Part shown: piece by piece, positions 1-8,895 of the stretch | Numbering within the stretch: the stretch's first letter is position 1 | Layout: every line of letters begins with the position of its first letter | Assembly: GCF_014117215.1 (NCBI RefSeq) | Contig: NZ_JACGXS010000009.1 | Coordinates: forward strand, 108,957 to 172,956 | Direction: 5' to 3' | Length of the DNA stretch: 64,000 nt | DNA from: Stenotrophomonas tumulicola | GTDB taxonomy: Bacteria > Pseudomonadota > Gammaproteobacteria > Xanthomonadales > Xanthomonadaceae | Program-made: the position numbers and the translations under genes | Notes under the pieces: model-generated | Told to the model about the DNA's origin: nothing | Seen by the model: the letters and a program-made list of their open reading frames with translations, nothing else | Database searches by the model: none

Positions 1-15
1 CCGCTCCGGTCGGGC

Positions 16-1224
16 TCAGGCCCGGCCGAACACCAGCGCGGCGTTGGTGCCGCCGAAACCGAAGCTGTTGGACATCACCGTGTCCAGCTTCTGCTCGCGG
101 CTTTCGCGCAGGATCGGGAAACCTTCCACCTTCGGGTCCAGTTCGCTGATGTTGGCCGAGCCGGCCACGAAGCCGTCGCGCATCATCAGCAGGCAGTAGA
201 TCGCCTCGTGCACGCTGGCAGCACCCAGCGAATGGCCCGACAGTGCCTTGGTCGACGACAGCGGCGGAATGGCGTCGCCGAAGACCTCGCGGATCGCGTT
301 CAACTCGGTGACATCGCCCAGCGGCGTGGAGGTGCCATGGGTGTTGAGGTAGTCCAGCGGACGGTCCACGTGTTCCATGGCCATCTTCATGCAGCGCACC
401 GCGCCCTCGCCTGAAGGCGCGACCATGTCGGCACCATCGGAGGTCACGCCGTAGCCGATCAGCTCGGCATGGATGGTCGCGCCGCGTGCCACGGCATGGT
501 CATAGTCTTCCAGCACCAGCATGCCGCCGCCACCGGCGATGACGAAGCCATCGCGATCCTTGTCGTACGGACGCGAAGCGGTGGCAGGGGTGTCGTTGAA
601 GCTGGTGGACAGTGCGCCCATGGCATCGAACATCACGCTCATCGACCAGTGCAGGTCTTCGCCGCCGCCGGCGAGCATGATGTCCTGGGCACCGTGGCGG
701 ATCAGGTCGGCGGCCGCACCGATGCAGTGCGCGGAGGTCGCGCAGGCCGCCGACAGCGAGTAGCTCAGGCCCTTGATCTGGAAGGAGGTGGCCAGGCACG
801 CCGACACGGTGGAGCACATCGTGCGCGGCACCATGTACGGGCCGACCTTGCGCACGCCACGGCTGCGCAGGATGTCAGCGGTTTCCACCTGCCATTCGCT
901 GGAGCCGCCGCCGGAGCCGGCGATCAGGCCGGTGCGGGGGTTGCTGACCTGCTCCGTGGTCAAGCCGGCATCGGCGATCGCATCGCGTGCGGCCAGGTAG
1001 GCGAAGGCCGAGGCGTCGCTCATGAAGCGCTTGAGCTTGCGGTCGATCAGGGTATCCAGCTCCAGGTCCACGCGGCCGCCCACCTGGCTGCGCAGGCCGG
1101 CTTCGGCATGGTCGGGCAGTGCGGTGATGCCGGCACGGCCTGCACGCAGGTTGGCCGACACGGTATCCAGGTCGTTGCCCAGGCACGAGGTGATACCCAT
1201 TCCGGTAATGACGACACGACGCAT
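16..1224 (-). CDS. fabB: 3-oxoacyl-ACP synthase I (FabB)
   Basis: Beta-ketoacyl-ACP synthase of 402 residues that elongates acyl-ACP in type II fatty acid synthesis; the FabB class is needed for elongation of cis-unsaturated chains. The N-terminus has the thiolase-fold start [13 protein letters not shown]. The catalytic cysteine is C161 in [12 protein letters not shown], and the two active-site histidines lie in [11 protein letters not shown] and [10 protein letters not shown]. Its start overlaps the stop of fabA by one base (TGATG), so the pair is translationally coupled as in other gammaproteobacterial fabAB operons. The coupling and the FabA partner argue for FabB rather than FabF. Confidence 0.95.
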   Translation of the reverse strand: MRRVVITGMGITSCLGNDLDTVSANLRAGRAGITALPDHAEAGLRSQVGGRVDLELDTLIDRKLKRFMSDASAFAYLAARDAIADAGLTTEQVSNPRTGLIAGSGGGSSEWQVETADILRSRGVRKVGPYMVPRTMCSTVSACLATSFQIKGLSYSLSAACATSAHCIGAAADLIRHGAQDIMLAGGGEDLHWSMSVMFDAMGALSTSFNDTPATASRPYDKDRDGFVIAGGGGMLVLEDYDHAVARGATIHAELIGYGVTSDGADMVAPSGEGAVRCMKMAMEHVDRPLDYLNTHGTSTPLGDVTELNAIREVFGDAIPPLSSTKALSGHSLGAASVHEAIYCLLMMRDGFVAGSANISELDPKVEGFPILRESREQKLDTVMSNSFGFGGTNAALVFGRA

Positions 1225-1739
1225 CAGAAGTTCTCGGTGGAAGTGAAAAGACCCACGCGCAGATCCTTGGCGACGTAGATTTCGCGGCCGTCGACCAGCA
1301 TGCGGGCGTCGGCCTGGGCCATCACCAGCTTGCGGTTGATGACACGGGTGATGTCGATTTCATAGGTGACCAGCTTGGCTTCCGGCAATACCTGCCCGGT
1401 GAACTTCACTTCGCCGCAGCCCAGTGCGCGGCCTCGCCCCGGGGCGCCCAGCCAGGTGAGGAAGAAGCCGGTGAGCTGCCACATGGCATCCAGGCCCAGG
1501 CAGCCGGGCATCACCGGATCGCCAGTGAAGTGGCAGCCGAAGAACCACAGGTCCGGGCGGATATCCAGTTCTGCGCGTACCATTCCCTTGCCGCAGGAGC
1601 CACCATCGTCGCGGATGTCGGTGATGCGATCGAACATCAGCATCGGGTCGTTGGGCAGGCGGCCGGCGCTTGCGCCGAACAGTTCACCGCGGGCGCTGGC
1701 CAGCAGCTGGTCGCGGTCGAACGCGTGGAGACGAGTCAT
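1224..1739 (-). CDS. fabA: 3-hydroxydecanoyl-ACP dehydratase/isomerase (FabA)
   Basis: Bifunctional dehydratase/isomerase of 171 residues that makes the cis-3-decenoyl-ACP from which unsaturated fatty acids derive; a cytosolic dimer. The active-site pair H70 ([14 protein letters not shown]) and D84 (GLDAMWQL) sits at the same residue numbers as in E. coli FabA, which fixes the start at MTRLHAF although the frame stays open much further upstream. It is the first gene of the fabA-fabB operon. A palindrome about 87 bases upstream (1826-1846) is a candidate operator. Confidence 0.96.
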   Translation of the reverse strand: MTRLHAFDRDQLLASARGELFGASAGRLPNDPMLMFDRITDIRDDGGSCGKGMVRAELDIRPDLWFFGCHFTGDPVMPGCLGLDAMWQLTGFFLTWLGAPGRGRALGCGEVKFTGQVLPEAKLVTYEIDITRVINRKLVMAQADARMLVDGREIYVAKDLRVGLFTSTENF

Positions 1740-1825
1740 GGAAAGCACGATCCTGGAAGCGAAGAACGGGTCATCAAGCGTGCGAGGATGCACGAGCAGA
1801 ATGGTTTCAATCAAACATTTCCACC

Positions 1826-1846
1826 GTACGCACGCGTAGTGTGTAC
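1826..1846. promoter_or_regulatory. Palindrome upstream of fabA (candidate operator)
   Basis: GTACGCAC, a five-base spacer, then GTGTGTAC: an 8+8 inverted repeat with one mismatch in the divergent fabA/dinB spacer. In other gammaproteobacteria fabA is controlled by TetR/GntR-type regulators (FabR, DesT, FadR) binding short palindromes just upstream. No regulator gene is adjacent here, so assignment is tentative. Confidence 0.35.
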
Positions 1847-1940
1847 AGCTGAAAGCGCGCATCCTGTTGATGTGCAACGACCATACTTCGGCGTGTGGCC
1901 TACCAACGTCGAATGCCCCTTCACCCGCTGCAATGAGCCT

Positions 1941-3017
1941 ATGCGCAAGATCATCCACGTTGACATGGACGCCTTCTACGCGTCGGTGGAGCAGCGCGAC
2001 GATGCGTCGTTGCGCGGCAGGCCGGTAGTGGTGGCATGGCGTGGGGCGCGTTCGGTGGTGTGCGCGGCTTCGTACGAGGCGCGGGTATTCGGCGTCCGTT
2101 CGGCAATGCCGGCGGTGCGCGCGGAGCGCCTGTGCCCGGATGCGGTGTTCGTGCCGCCGGATTTCGCCCGCTACAAGGCGGTATCGCGGCAGGTACGGGA
2201 AATATTCCTGCGCCATACCGACCTTGTCGAACCGCTGTCGCTGGACGAGGCTTACCTGGATGTCACCGAGTCGAAATCCGGGCTGGCGCTGGCGACCGAC
2301 ATCGCGCGCGACATCCGCGCGCAGATCCGCGAGGAAACCTCGCTTACCGCCTCGGCCGGCATCGCGCCGAACAAGTTCCTGGCCAAGATTGCATCGGACT
2401 GGCGCAAGCCGGATGGCCAGTTCGTCATCCCGCCGCAGCGCGTGGATGCCTTCCTGGCCCCGCTGCCGGTGAAGAAGGTGCCGGGGGTAGGCAAGGTGAT
2501 GGAAGGAAAGCTGTCCGCGCGCGGCATCGTGACCTGTGGCGACCTGCGTGCGTGGCCGCTGGCGGCGCTGGAGGAAGCATTCGGAAGCTTTGGCCGCAGC
2601 CTGTTCAACCGTGCGCGCGGCATCGACGAGCGGCCGGTGGAACCGGACCAGCCGGTGCAGTCGATTTCTTCCGAAGACACCTTTGCCGAGGACATCCCGC
2701 TGGAGGCGCTGGCACCGGCGATCGTGCAGTTGGCGGAGAAGACCTGGAACGCCACCCGCAAGACCGATCGCACCGGCCATACGGTGGTGCTGAAATTGAA
2801 GACCGCACAGTTCCGCATCCTCACCCGCAGCTATACGCCGGAGCGGCCACCGGAATCGATGGAGGAACTGCGCGACATCGCCCTGGCGCTGCGCGCCCGC
2901 GTGGATCTGCCGCCGGAAACACGCTATCGGCTGGTCGGCGTTGGGCTGGGCGGCTTCCGCGAGCGCGAAGCCGCCGTGCAGGGCGACCTGTTCGAAAATG
3001 GGGACGGAGGTAATTAA
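1941..3017 (+). CDS. dinB: DNA polymerase IV (DinB)
   Basis: Y-family translesion polymerase of 358 residues, acting at stalled forks and in SOS/stationary mutagenesis. Catalytic carboxylates are visible as D8 ([13 protein letters not shown]) and D102/E103 ([10 protein letters not shown]), followed by the palm [17 protein letters not shown], the helix-hairpin-helix [12 protein letters not shown] and a little-finger domain. The start at MRKIIHVD gives the family length; the frame upstream is open but unrelated. The last residues (NGDGGN) and the stop codon are encoded by the left arm of an inverted repeat (2995-3046), so the native C-terminus has probably been replaced. No clear LexA box was found upstream. 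Confidence 0.95.
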   Translation: MRKIIHVDMDAFYASVEQRDDASLRGRPVVVAWRGARSVVCAASYEARVFGVRSAMPAVRAERLCPDAVFVPPDFARYKAVSRQVREIFLRHTDLVEPLSLDEAYLDVTESKSGLALATDIARDIRAQIREETSLTASAGIAPNKFLAKIASDWRKPDGQFVIPPQRVDAFLAPLPVKKVPGVGKVMEGKLSARGIVTCGDLRAWPLAALEEAFGSFGRSLFNRARGIDERPVEPDQPVQSISSEDTFAEDIPLEALAPAIVQLAEKTWNATRKTDRTGHTVVLKLKTAQFRILTRSYTPERPPESMEELRDIALALRARVDLPPETRYRLVGVGLGGFREREAAVQGDLFENGDGGN

Positions 3018-3046
3018 GTGGTCTTAATTACCTCCGTCCCCATTTT
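2995..3046. repeat. Perfect inverted repeat, GGGGACGGAGG family, copy 1
   Basis: Two perfect 24-base arms (2995-3018 and 3023-3046) around a 4-base loop. The arms carry the core GGGGACGGAGG followed by TAATTAAG, with an A-run on the outer side of one arm and a T-run on the other. The dinB stop codon lies inside the left arm (3015-3017). The stop of the opposing gene begins at 3047, directly after the right arm. RNA from either strand would form a long stem followed by U residues, so it can serve as a bidirectional terminator. It is the same family as 18536-18616 and 32771-32842. Confidence 0.85.
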
Positions 3047-3685
3047 TCAGTACGCCGCGGTGATGATTTCGCGCGGGTAGGCGTGGTTTTCCAGCTCGGC
3101 GACGAAGGCCGCGCCATAGTCGGCGTAGCTGATGTGGCTGCGGCCCTGCGCATCGGCAAGGAAGCTGCGGGCCTGTACGCGGTACTGGCCGCGTTCTTCA
3201 CCGGGGCCGATTTCCGCAGCGGGCGAGAAGAACGTCCAGTCGATGTCCTCTGCGCTGCGCAGCAGTGCCAGCGCGTCGCGTGCAGCCAGCGCAAAGGGCT
3301 TGTAGGCGGCGGGGAAATCCGGGGTGTCCACCAGCTGGACGCCGGGTGCGATTTCCAGGCTGCCGGCACCGCCGACCACCACCAGCCGAGGCACCGCGGC
3401 GGTACGGGCAGCGGCCAGCAGCTGTCCGGCGACCACCGTAATCTGGCTGATGTCATCGCCCGGGCGCGGGCCGTAGGCACTGGCCAGCACGTCATGGCCG
3501 CTGATCGCGCTCGCCAATGCGGCGGTGTCATCCAGTGCGGCCACCGCCAGCGAGGCACCTTGCAGTTCATCCGGCAGGTCTTTTTTGCTGCGCACGATGG
3601 CGGTGACCTGATGGCCGTTGGCCAGGGCATGGCGGGCGATCTGGCGCCCGATGTTGCCGGTGGCGCCGACGAGGGCAATCTTCAT
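3047..3685 (-). CDS. NAD(P)-binding NmrA/YwnB-like reductase
   Basis: Small cytosolic Rossmann-fold protein of 212 residues in the atypical short-chain dehydrogenase group. The N-terminus MKIALVGATGNIGRQIA has the GxxGxxG dinucleotide-binding loop, and AIVRSKKD after strand 2 suggests NADP preference. It lacks an obvious YxxxK catalytic pair, as is common in NmrA-like proteins that act as redox sensors or quinone/flavin-type reductases. The substrate is unknown. It is divergently transcribed from a LysR regulator with about 100 bases between starts, the usual layout of a regulator and its target. Confidence 0.75.
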   Translation of the reverse strand: MKIALVGATGNIGRQIARHALANGHQVTAIVRSKKDLPDELQGASLAVAALDDTAALASAISGHDVLASAYGPRPGDDISQITVVAGQLLAAARTAAVPRLVVVGGAGSLEIAPGVQLVDTPDFPAAYKPFALAARDALALLRSAEDIDWTFFSPAAEIGPGEERGQYRVQARSFLADAQGRSHISYADYGAAFVAELENHAYPREIITAAY

Positions 3686-3783
3686 GGGAGGAGCTCCGTT
3701 GCGGTTGATGTGGCCACTGTAGATCGCCGGAATGGATCGAAAAACAGCGTATAACGGTCATGTTTATTGCATGGATCGAGCAT

Positions 3784-4686
3784 ATGGACCGATTGACCGG
3801 CATCGATGTGTTCATCGAAGTGGCCGAGCGAGGCAGCCTCACTGCCGCCGCCGATGCCCTGGCGATGTCCCGGCCGATGGTGACGCGCCATCTGGCTGGA
3901 CTGGAAAGCTGGCTGGGGGCGCGGCTGCTGCACCGGACCACGCGGCGTATCAGCCTGACCGGGCCCGGTGAAGCGGCCCTGGCCAGGTTCCGGCAGATGC
4001 GTGGCATCAGCGCTGGACTGCAGGACGAACTGGCCAGCGACGACCCGGAGCCGCACGGGACGCTGCGGGTCACCGCCAGCGTGTCCTTCGGCCAGATCCA
4101 CCTGGCGCCGGCAGTGGCCGAGTTCGTGCAGCGGCACCGGCAGGCGCGCATCGAAATGTTGATGGTCGACCGCATCGTCAACCTGGTGGAAGAGCGCATC
4201 GACCTTGCCGTGCGCATTTCGCGGCAGATCGACCCGGCCCTGATTGCCCGCCGGCTGGCGTCTTGCCGATCGGTGTTGTGCGCGACGCCGGCCTACCTTG
4301 CCCTGCACGGCACGCCTGGCAGCGCCGAAGCGCTGGCCTCGCACAACTGCCTCACCCACCACTATGTCGGCAAGGGCACGTGGCGCCTGCAGCGCGATGG
4401 ACGCGAAGTGGCAGTGGGCGTTGCCGGCAACATCAGTGCGAATGATGCGTCCCTGTTGCTGGAGGCCGTGCGCGCCGATGCGGGTATCGCGATGCTGCCG
4501 ATGTACCAGGTCCACCCGCTGCTGCAGCAGGGAGAGCTGGTCGCCCTGTTGCCGGAATACGCGCTGGAGGCCATGGGCCTGCATGCGGTGTACGCCTCGC
4601 GGCGGCAGCAGTCGCCGTTGCTGCGCAGCTTCATCGACTTCCTCTCGGATCGCTTTTCCAGTGCGGCATTCGCGCCATTCTGCTGA
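3784..4686 (+). CDS. LysR-family transcriptional regulator
   Basis: 300-residue LysR-type activator/repressor: winged helix-turn-helix over residues 1-60 (FIEVAERGSLTAAADAL, then RPMVTRHLAGLESWLG) and a periplasmic-binding-like effector domain from about residue 90. The start MDRLTGIDVF is typical of the family; an ATG eight codons upstream in frame is less likely. It faces away from the NAD(P)-binding reductase gene at 3047-3685, and the shared 98-base spacer probably holds its binding site. The effector is unknown. Confidence 0.88.
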   Translation: MDRLTGIDVFIEVAERGSLTAAADALAMSRPMVTRHLAGLESWLGARLLHRTTRRISLTGPGEAALARFRQMRGISAGLQDELASDDPEPHGTLRVTASVSFGQIHLAPAVAEFVQRHRQARIEMLMVDRIVNLVEERIDLAVRISRQIDPALIARRLASCRSVLCATPAYLALHGTPGSAEALASHNCLTHHYVGKGTWRLQRDGREVAVGVAGNISANDASLLLEAVRADAGIAMLPMYQVHPLLQQGELVALLPEYALEAMGLHAVYASRRQQSPLLRSFIDFLSDRFSSAAFAPFC

Positions 4687-4746
4687 GCGCTCCACCATTG
4701 CGGGCGTAGGTAGAATGCGCGTTCCCCCGCCGAACGCAATCGCCCC

Positions 4747-5418
4747 ATGAACCCAGCCATGTATCCCTATCCGCTGGTCGTGTTCGACCTTGACGGCACG
4801 CTGGTGGACAGCGGCAGTGACATTGCCGAAGCGCTCAACCGTACGCTGCAGGACTGGCAGCTGCCGCGCGTTGCCGAAGCGACGGTGCTGACCTGGATCG
4901 GCGATGGTGTACGGCGGCTGGTGGAGCAGGCGTTCACTGCCGGTGGCAGCAGGGCCGACCTGGACGTGGTGATGCCGGGCTTCATGGTGCATTACCGCGA
5001 GTGCCTGCTGCGCAGTCCACGGCTGTTCGACGGCGTGCGTGAAGCGCTGGCCCTGTTGCGCGGGCGGGAGGTGCCACTGGCGATCTGCACCAACAAGCCT
5101 GCCGCGCTGGTGCAGCCGTTGCTGGAGTACCTGGGCATTGGCCAGCAGTTCGCGCTGGTGCTGGGGGGCGATTCACTGCCGCAGCGCAAGCCCAGCGGCG
5201 AACCGCTGCGGCATATCGCCGCGCAGTTCGGTGTCGCCACCGGCGACTGCCTGATGGTGGGCGATTCGTTGACCGATTACCGCGCTGCGCAGGATGCCGG
5301 CATGCCGATCGCGCTGGTGCGCTATGGATACCCGCGTGGACTGGACCTGGATACCGCCGATGCGGTGGTGGTGGTCGATGACCTGCGCGCGCTGCCAGGG
5401 CTGCGCGACGGCGAATGA
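4747..5418 (+). CDS. gph: Phosphoglycolate phosphatase (HAD family)
   Basis: 223-residue HAD hydrolase, subfamily IA. The nucleophile motif is VFDLDGTLVDS (D14 and D16), motif II is in AICTNKP, motif III in KPSGEP and the metal-binding motif IV is MVGDSLTDY. These match bacterial Gph, which clears 2-phosphoglycolate formed during repair of oxidised DNA ends. Substrate assignment within HAD phosphatases rests on overall similarity, so a related small-metabolite phosphatase is possible. It is a single gene, convergent with btuB across a SMAG repeat. Confidence 0.85.
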   Translation: MNPAMYPYPLVVFDLDGTLVDSGSDIAEALNRTLQDWQLPRVAEATVLTWIGDGVRRLVEQAFTAGGSRADLDVVMPGFMVHYRECLLRSPRLFDGVREALALLRGREVPLAICTNKPAALVQPLLEYLGIGQQFALVLGGDSLPQRKPSGEPLRHIAAQFGVATGDCLMVGDSLTDYRAAQDAGMPIALVRYGYPRGLDLDTADAVVVVDDLRALPGLRDGE

Positions 5419-5420
5419 GC

Positions 5421-5495
5421 GAAGCGCCGGGCCGTGCCCGGCGGCATATTTCCGCCCACGGCCCGCTGCGCTCGCCGACCGTGGGTCGGCGCTAC
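5421..5495. repeat. SMAG-type stem-loop pair
   Basis: Two adjacent stem-loops lie between the convergent genes gph and btuB. Read on the minus strand the element begins GTAGCGCCGACCC and closes a hairpin at 5473-5495; a second hairpin of similar sequence lies at 5421-5442. The GTAG end and the inverted pair arrangement match the SMAG repeats described in Stenotrophomonas maltophilia. Confidence 0.75.
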
Positions 5496-5506
5496 CCTGC
5501 CAGCCG

Positions 5507-7345
5507 TTACTTCGGCTGGTAGCGCACGCTCAGCTGGTACTCGCGGCCCGGCTGGTTGTACCAGGCGACGGTTTCGTAGCGCCGATCGAACACGTTGGCT
5601 GCACGGGCCAGCACCGACCAGTCAGCGCTGAGTGCGTACTCCAGCCGCACGTCCAGCGTCCCATAGCCGGCCAACCGCACGCCATTGGCGGCATCGTCGT
5701 AGCGCTTGCCGGCGCCGAATCCGGTCAGGCCGACACGCAGGTCGCCGAAGCGACGGTCCAGGTCGATGCGTGCGGTCTCCCGTGCGCGCCGCGCCAGCCA
5801 GTTGTCGTACTGGCTGCCCACGGTGCGGTTGCGCGGGTCGGTCCAGCTCAGCTGTGCGTTGACATCGATGCCGGCCAGCGTGGTCGAGCCGGTCAGTTCC
5901 GCACCGCGGATGCGGGCCTTCTCCACCTGCACCATGTGGAAGGTAGCCGCGTCGTAGGTGATCAGGTCATCCACGCGCGTCTCGTAGGCATCCAGGCCCC
6001 AACGCCAGCCGTGGCCCTGCTGGGCGATGCCCAGGCTGGTGCTGCGTGCCTTCTCCGGATCCAGGGTGGGCACGCCGCTCCATGGATCGTAGAGGTCGCT
6101 GAAGGTAGGCGCCTTGAACGCAGTGCCATGGCTGGCTGTCAGTTTCCAGCCATCGCCCAGGTCCAGCCCCCATGCCAGCGAACCGGTGGTGTGGTTGCCG
6201 AACTGTTGGTTGTCATCGTTGCGCACGCTGGCCTGCAACTGGTGCGCACCGAAGCGGCCCTGGTACTGCACGAACACGCCGGTGTTGTCGCGGCTTTCGA
6301 CCAGGTAATCGATGCTGCTGCCGTCCAGGCTGTCATCGCTCCAGTCCACGCCGGCGCTGAGCAGGTGGCCGGTGGCGACGGTGACGTCGGCCTGCACCGA
6401 TGCGCTGTCGCGATGCGTCTGGGCGCTGCCGACGGCACCGAACGGACCACTGTTGTCCGATTCGTTGTCGCTGCGACCGATGCTGGCCGTCACCGCCAGG
6501 CGTTCGGACGGGGTATAGCGCACCTTTCCGCCCAGTACCTGCTGCAGCGTTTCGGAGTAGTTGTAGTAGCCGTCGTAGTGGTTCTCGCCTTCGGCACGCA
6601 GGGCGCTGCCTTCCACGCTCCATTGTTCGTTGAAGGTGTATCCACCACGCGCGCTCTTGGACAGGTTGCGGTATCCATCGCGGTCGGGTTCGTCGGCGCC
6701 GCAGCCGGCGAAGGTCGCCGCCGAGCCGCGGCAGGAGTCGATGCCATCGCTGTGCTGGTACGCGATGTCGATGCCGAACCAGCCGCGGGCGCTGCCGCCG
6801 CCGATGCCGCCGCTGGCCTGGCGCAGGCCATTGCTGCCGCCACCCAGTTCAAGGTGTGGTGCAAAGCCGCCGCCGTTGCGACGGGTAAAAATCTGTATGA
6901 CGCCACCAATGGCATCGGCACCGTAGAGGCTTGATTGCGGGCCGCGCACGATTTCCACGCGCTCGATCTGCGCCAGTGGCAGGTCCTGCAGCATGGCCAG
7001 GCCGGAGTCGGCGGCATTGATGCGCACGCCGTCGACCAGCACCAGGGTGTGCGCCGAATTGGTACCGCGCAGGAACAGCGAGGTCTGCTTGCCGAGGCCG
7101 CCGGTGTTGGCCAGGTTGATGCCTGCGCGGCCGCGCAGCAGGTCCTGCAGCGAGGTTGCCTGGCTGCTTTCGATGGTGGCGCGGTCGATTACCTGGGCCG
7201 GGCTCAGGCTGTCATCCAGTGCCGTCGCCGTGCGCGTGGCGGTGACCAGCATCGGGTCCAGTGCAGTGGCGGCATCCTGCGCGTGGGTGATGCCTGGCAA
7301 TGTGGCCAGCACGGCCAGGGAGAGGATTCGGGACTGCACTTTCAT
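5507..7345 (-). CDS. btuB: TonB-dependent vitamin B12 receptor (BtuB)
   Basis: Outer-membrane cobalamin transporter of 612 residues. A signal peptide ends near A22 (LPGITHA), a TonB box follows at about 30-38 (DPMLVTATR), then the plug (LQDLLRGRAGIN, LVLVDGVRIN, VEIVRGPQSSLYGADAIGG) and a 22-strand barrel ending in YQLSVRYQPK with a basic rather than aromatic last residue. The start MKVQSRIL is set by the signal peptide; the open frame upstream runs into the riboswitch. The cobalamin riboswitch at 7478-7641 on the same strand supports the substrate call. Confidence 0.93.
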   Translation of the reverse strand: MKVQSRILSLAVLATLPGITHAQDAATALDPMLVTATRTATALDDSLSPAQVIDRATIESSQATSLQDLLRGRAGINLANTGGLGKQTSLFLRGTNSAHTLVLVDGVRINAADSGLAMLQDLPLAQIERVEIVRGPQSSLYGADAIGGVIQIFTRRNGGGFAPHLELGGGSNGLRQASGGIGGGSARGWFGIDIAYQHSDGIDSCRGSAATFAGCGADEPDRDGYRNLSKSARGGYTFNEQWSVEGSALRAEGENHYDGYYNYSETLQQVLGGKVRYTPSERLAVTASIGRSDNESDNSGPFGAVGSAQTHRDSASVQADVTVATGHLLSAGVDWSDDSLDGSSIDYLVESRDNTGVFVQYQGRFGAHQLQASVRNDDNQQFGNHTTGSLAWGLDLGDGWKLTASHGTAFKAPTFSDLYDPWSGVPTLDPEKARSTSLGIAQQGHGWRWGLDAYETRVDDLITYDAATFHMVQVEKARIRGAELTGSTTLAGIDVNAQLSWTDPRNRTVGSQYDNWLARRARETARIDLDRRFGDLRVGLTGFGAGKRYDDAANGVRLAGYGTLDVRLEYALSADWSVLARAANVFDRRYETVAWYNQPGREYQLSVRYQPK

Positions 7346-7477
7346 TGGGGGAACTCCGGCTGCCGCGCACGCCCGCGCGGACACAAGGGGAGCTGCGGCG
7401 CGAAGGACAGGGCGATGCGCACCACGCGGACGCGGTGGCCGTCGCCGATGCCCGCCGCATCGCAACCTGTAGCTTCC

Positions 7478-7641
7478 GGGCCGGTCTCCGGGCTTGCCGT
7501 CGGTGGTGGACCACCGGGCGGACGCCTTCCCATGCCAGGGCACAGTGGCGTGTTGTCCGCTTGTGACGTGCTTACCGTTGCGGGGGCAGCGCCGGCATGG
7601 CATCGAACGATGCGTCACCGGCTTCCCGTTTCAACCTGCCG
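7478..7641 (-). promoter_or_regulatory. Cobalamin (AdoCbl) riboswitch upstream of btuB
   Basis: Read on the minus strand the leader contains the conserved pieces in the right order: an AGGTTGAAACGGGAAGCCGGTG-like entry near 7620-7641 (described, not fully spelled), CCCGCAACGGTAAG at 7571-7584, the B12 box GCCACTG at 7543-7549, GGGAAGG, and the closing AAGCCCGGAGACCGGCC at about 7479-7495. It ends 132 bases before the btuB start, enough for a downstream expression platform. It should repress btuB when adenosylcobalamin is plentiful. Confidence 0.93.
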
Positions 7642-7844
7642 GCCGTGGCTGCAGGTCACCTGGAAGTGCGCGCAGTCTAAGCGATCACGCGCCGTGGCGC
7701 AGGTGCGCGGCCGGCGTGCACTAGAATGGCCGCTGCTTCTGGTCCAGATATGCCAATGACGTCCTTGCCGTACCGTGCTGTCCCGTTGTTCGAACGCCTG
7801 GGCGCGTGCCCACTGATGCAGGGCATGCAAGCGGGGAGCCGGCG

Positions 7845-8432
7845 ATGATCCTCGACCTTGTCCGCCATGCCAGTACCGGGCGTGATACCTGCCTGGACGG
7901 GCGCACCGATCCCCCGCTGCTGGCCGGCGCAGAGGACGCATTGTGCGCGACGTATGAAGCGCAGGAATGGGAGCGGGTGATCTGCTCGCCACGGCTGCGC
8001 GCACTGCATACCGCAGTGGCGCTGGCGGTACCGCGAGGCTTGCAGGTACGGCCCGACGACGAGTGGGAAGAGCTGGATTTCGGTGACTGGGACGGGCTGG
8101 CCATCGATGCGCTGCCGGAGCAGTCGCTGTTGGGCTTCCATCGCGATCCGCATGCGTTTCCGCCACCCAACGGCGAAAGCTGGGGTCATTTCGAGCGTCG
8201 TATTGCGCGTGCGCTGGACCGCCTGTTCGATGACGAAGAGGACGAAGGCGCCGTGCCGACGCTGATCGTCAGCCATGGTGGACCGCTACGGATGGTGCTG
8301 TCGCAGGCCTGCGGGTTGCCGATGTCTTCGTGCTGGGCATTGCGCATCGACCACGGCACGCGGCTGCGGCTGCGGGTGGAACGCGACGAGGGCGGGGTAT
8401 GGGGCGAACTGCTGGAGTTGCAGCAGCCCTGA
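7845..8432 (+). CDS. cobC: CobC-like histidine phosphatase (alpha-ribazole phosphatase family)
   Basis: 195-residue histidine phosphatase. The phospho-acceptor is H8 in LVRHASTGR, the second catalytic histidine is in IVSHGGPLRMV, and the acidic/arginine region is SPRLRALHTA. Alpha-ribazole phosphatase removes the 5'-phosphate in nucleotide-loop assembly of cobalamin. The start MILDLVRH is chosen because family members begin directly at this strand. The gene faces away from the btuB riboswitch region, which supports a link to B12, but general phosphoglycerate-mutase-like phosphatases look similar. Confidence 0.75.
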   Translation: MILDLVRHASTGRDTCLDGRTDPPLLAGAEDALCATYEAQEWERVICSPRLRALHTAVALAVPRGLQVRPDDEWEELDFGDWDGLAIDALPEQSLLGFHRDPHAFPPPNGESWGHFERRIARALDRLFDDEEDEGAVPTLIVSHGGPLRMVLSQACGLPMSSCWALRIDHGTRLRLRVERDEGGVWGELLELQQP

Positions 8433-8467
8433 ATCAGGATCCGGATCGGTAGCGCCAAACCATGACT

Positions 8468-8537
8468 GTAGCGCCGAACCATGTTCGGCGAGCGCAGCGG
8501 CGCGTCCGGCATCCCGCCAAGCATGCCGCGGCGCTAC
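8468..8537. repeat. SMAG-type repeat pair
   Basis: Begins GTAGCGCCGAACCATG and ends GCGGCGCTAC, giving two head-to-head stem-loops between the convergent cobC-like and TfoX-like genes. A degenerate half copy (GGTAGCGCCAAACCATG) precedes it near 8450. Confidence 0.75.
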
Positions 8538-8562
8538 CCGGCCCGTGATGCAGCAGCCCGCA

Positions 8563-8895
8563 TCAGCCGTCGCTGTCGCCGCCGTCGAATCGCTGCTCGC
8601 GGACCGGGCCGGAGGCCGGGCCCGCCGCCTTCAGCGGCTGCACGGCGATGCGTGCTTCGTAGTCCTGCACCAGCGCGTCGCGCTGCGCGGCGGCAAGCTC
8701 CTGCCAGTGGCAGTCGAGCAGGGCACCTTGCAGCGAGTACAGCAGGTTCAGGCTGGGCTTGAAACCGGCGCGCTTCACCTTGACGAATGCACCGACCGCG
8801 CCGATCGCAGCGAGGTCTTCGCGGCTGCGCAGGCCCACCTGGCGCAGCCATGCCGCGCTCTTGGGGCCGATGTTGCGCAGCTGCAGGGTGCTCAT
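8563..8895 (-). CDS. TfoX C-terminal domain protein
   Basis: 110-residue protein matching only the C-terminal helical domain of TfoX/Sxy: MSTLQLRNIGPKSAAWLRQVG, then REDLAAIGAVGAFVKVKRAG. This helix-hairpin-helix-like unit is found both in competence regulators and alone. Without the N-terminal TfoX domain a role in competence cannot be assumed. Its start overlaps the stop of the upstream methionine sulfoxide reductase gene by four bases (ATGA), so the two are co-translated. Confidence 0.8.
   Translation of the reverse strand: MSTLQLRNIGPKSAAWLRQVGLRSREDLAAIGAVGAFVKVKRAGFKPSLNLLYSLQGALLDCHWQELAAAQRDALVQDYEARIAVQPLKAAGPASGPVREQRFDGGDSDG

Noticed and set aside
5507..7618. 703-residue version of BtuB
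   Set aside because: The added N-terminus is translated riboswitch; the signal peptide begins at MKVQSRIL (7345).
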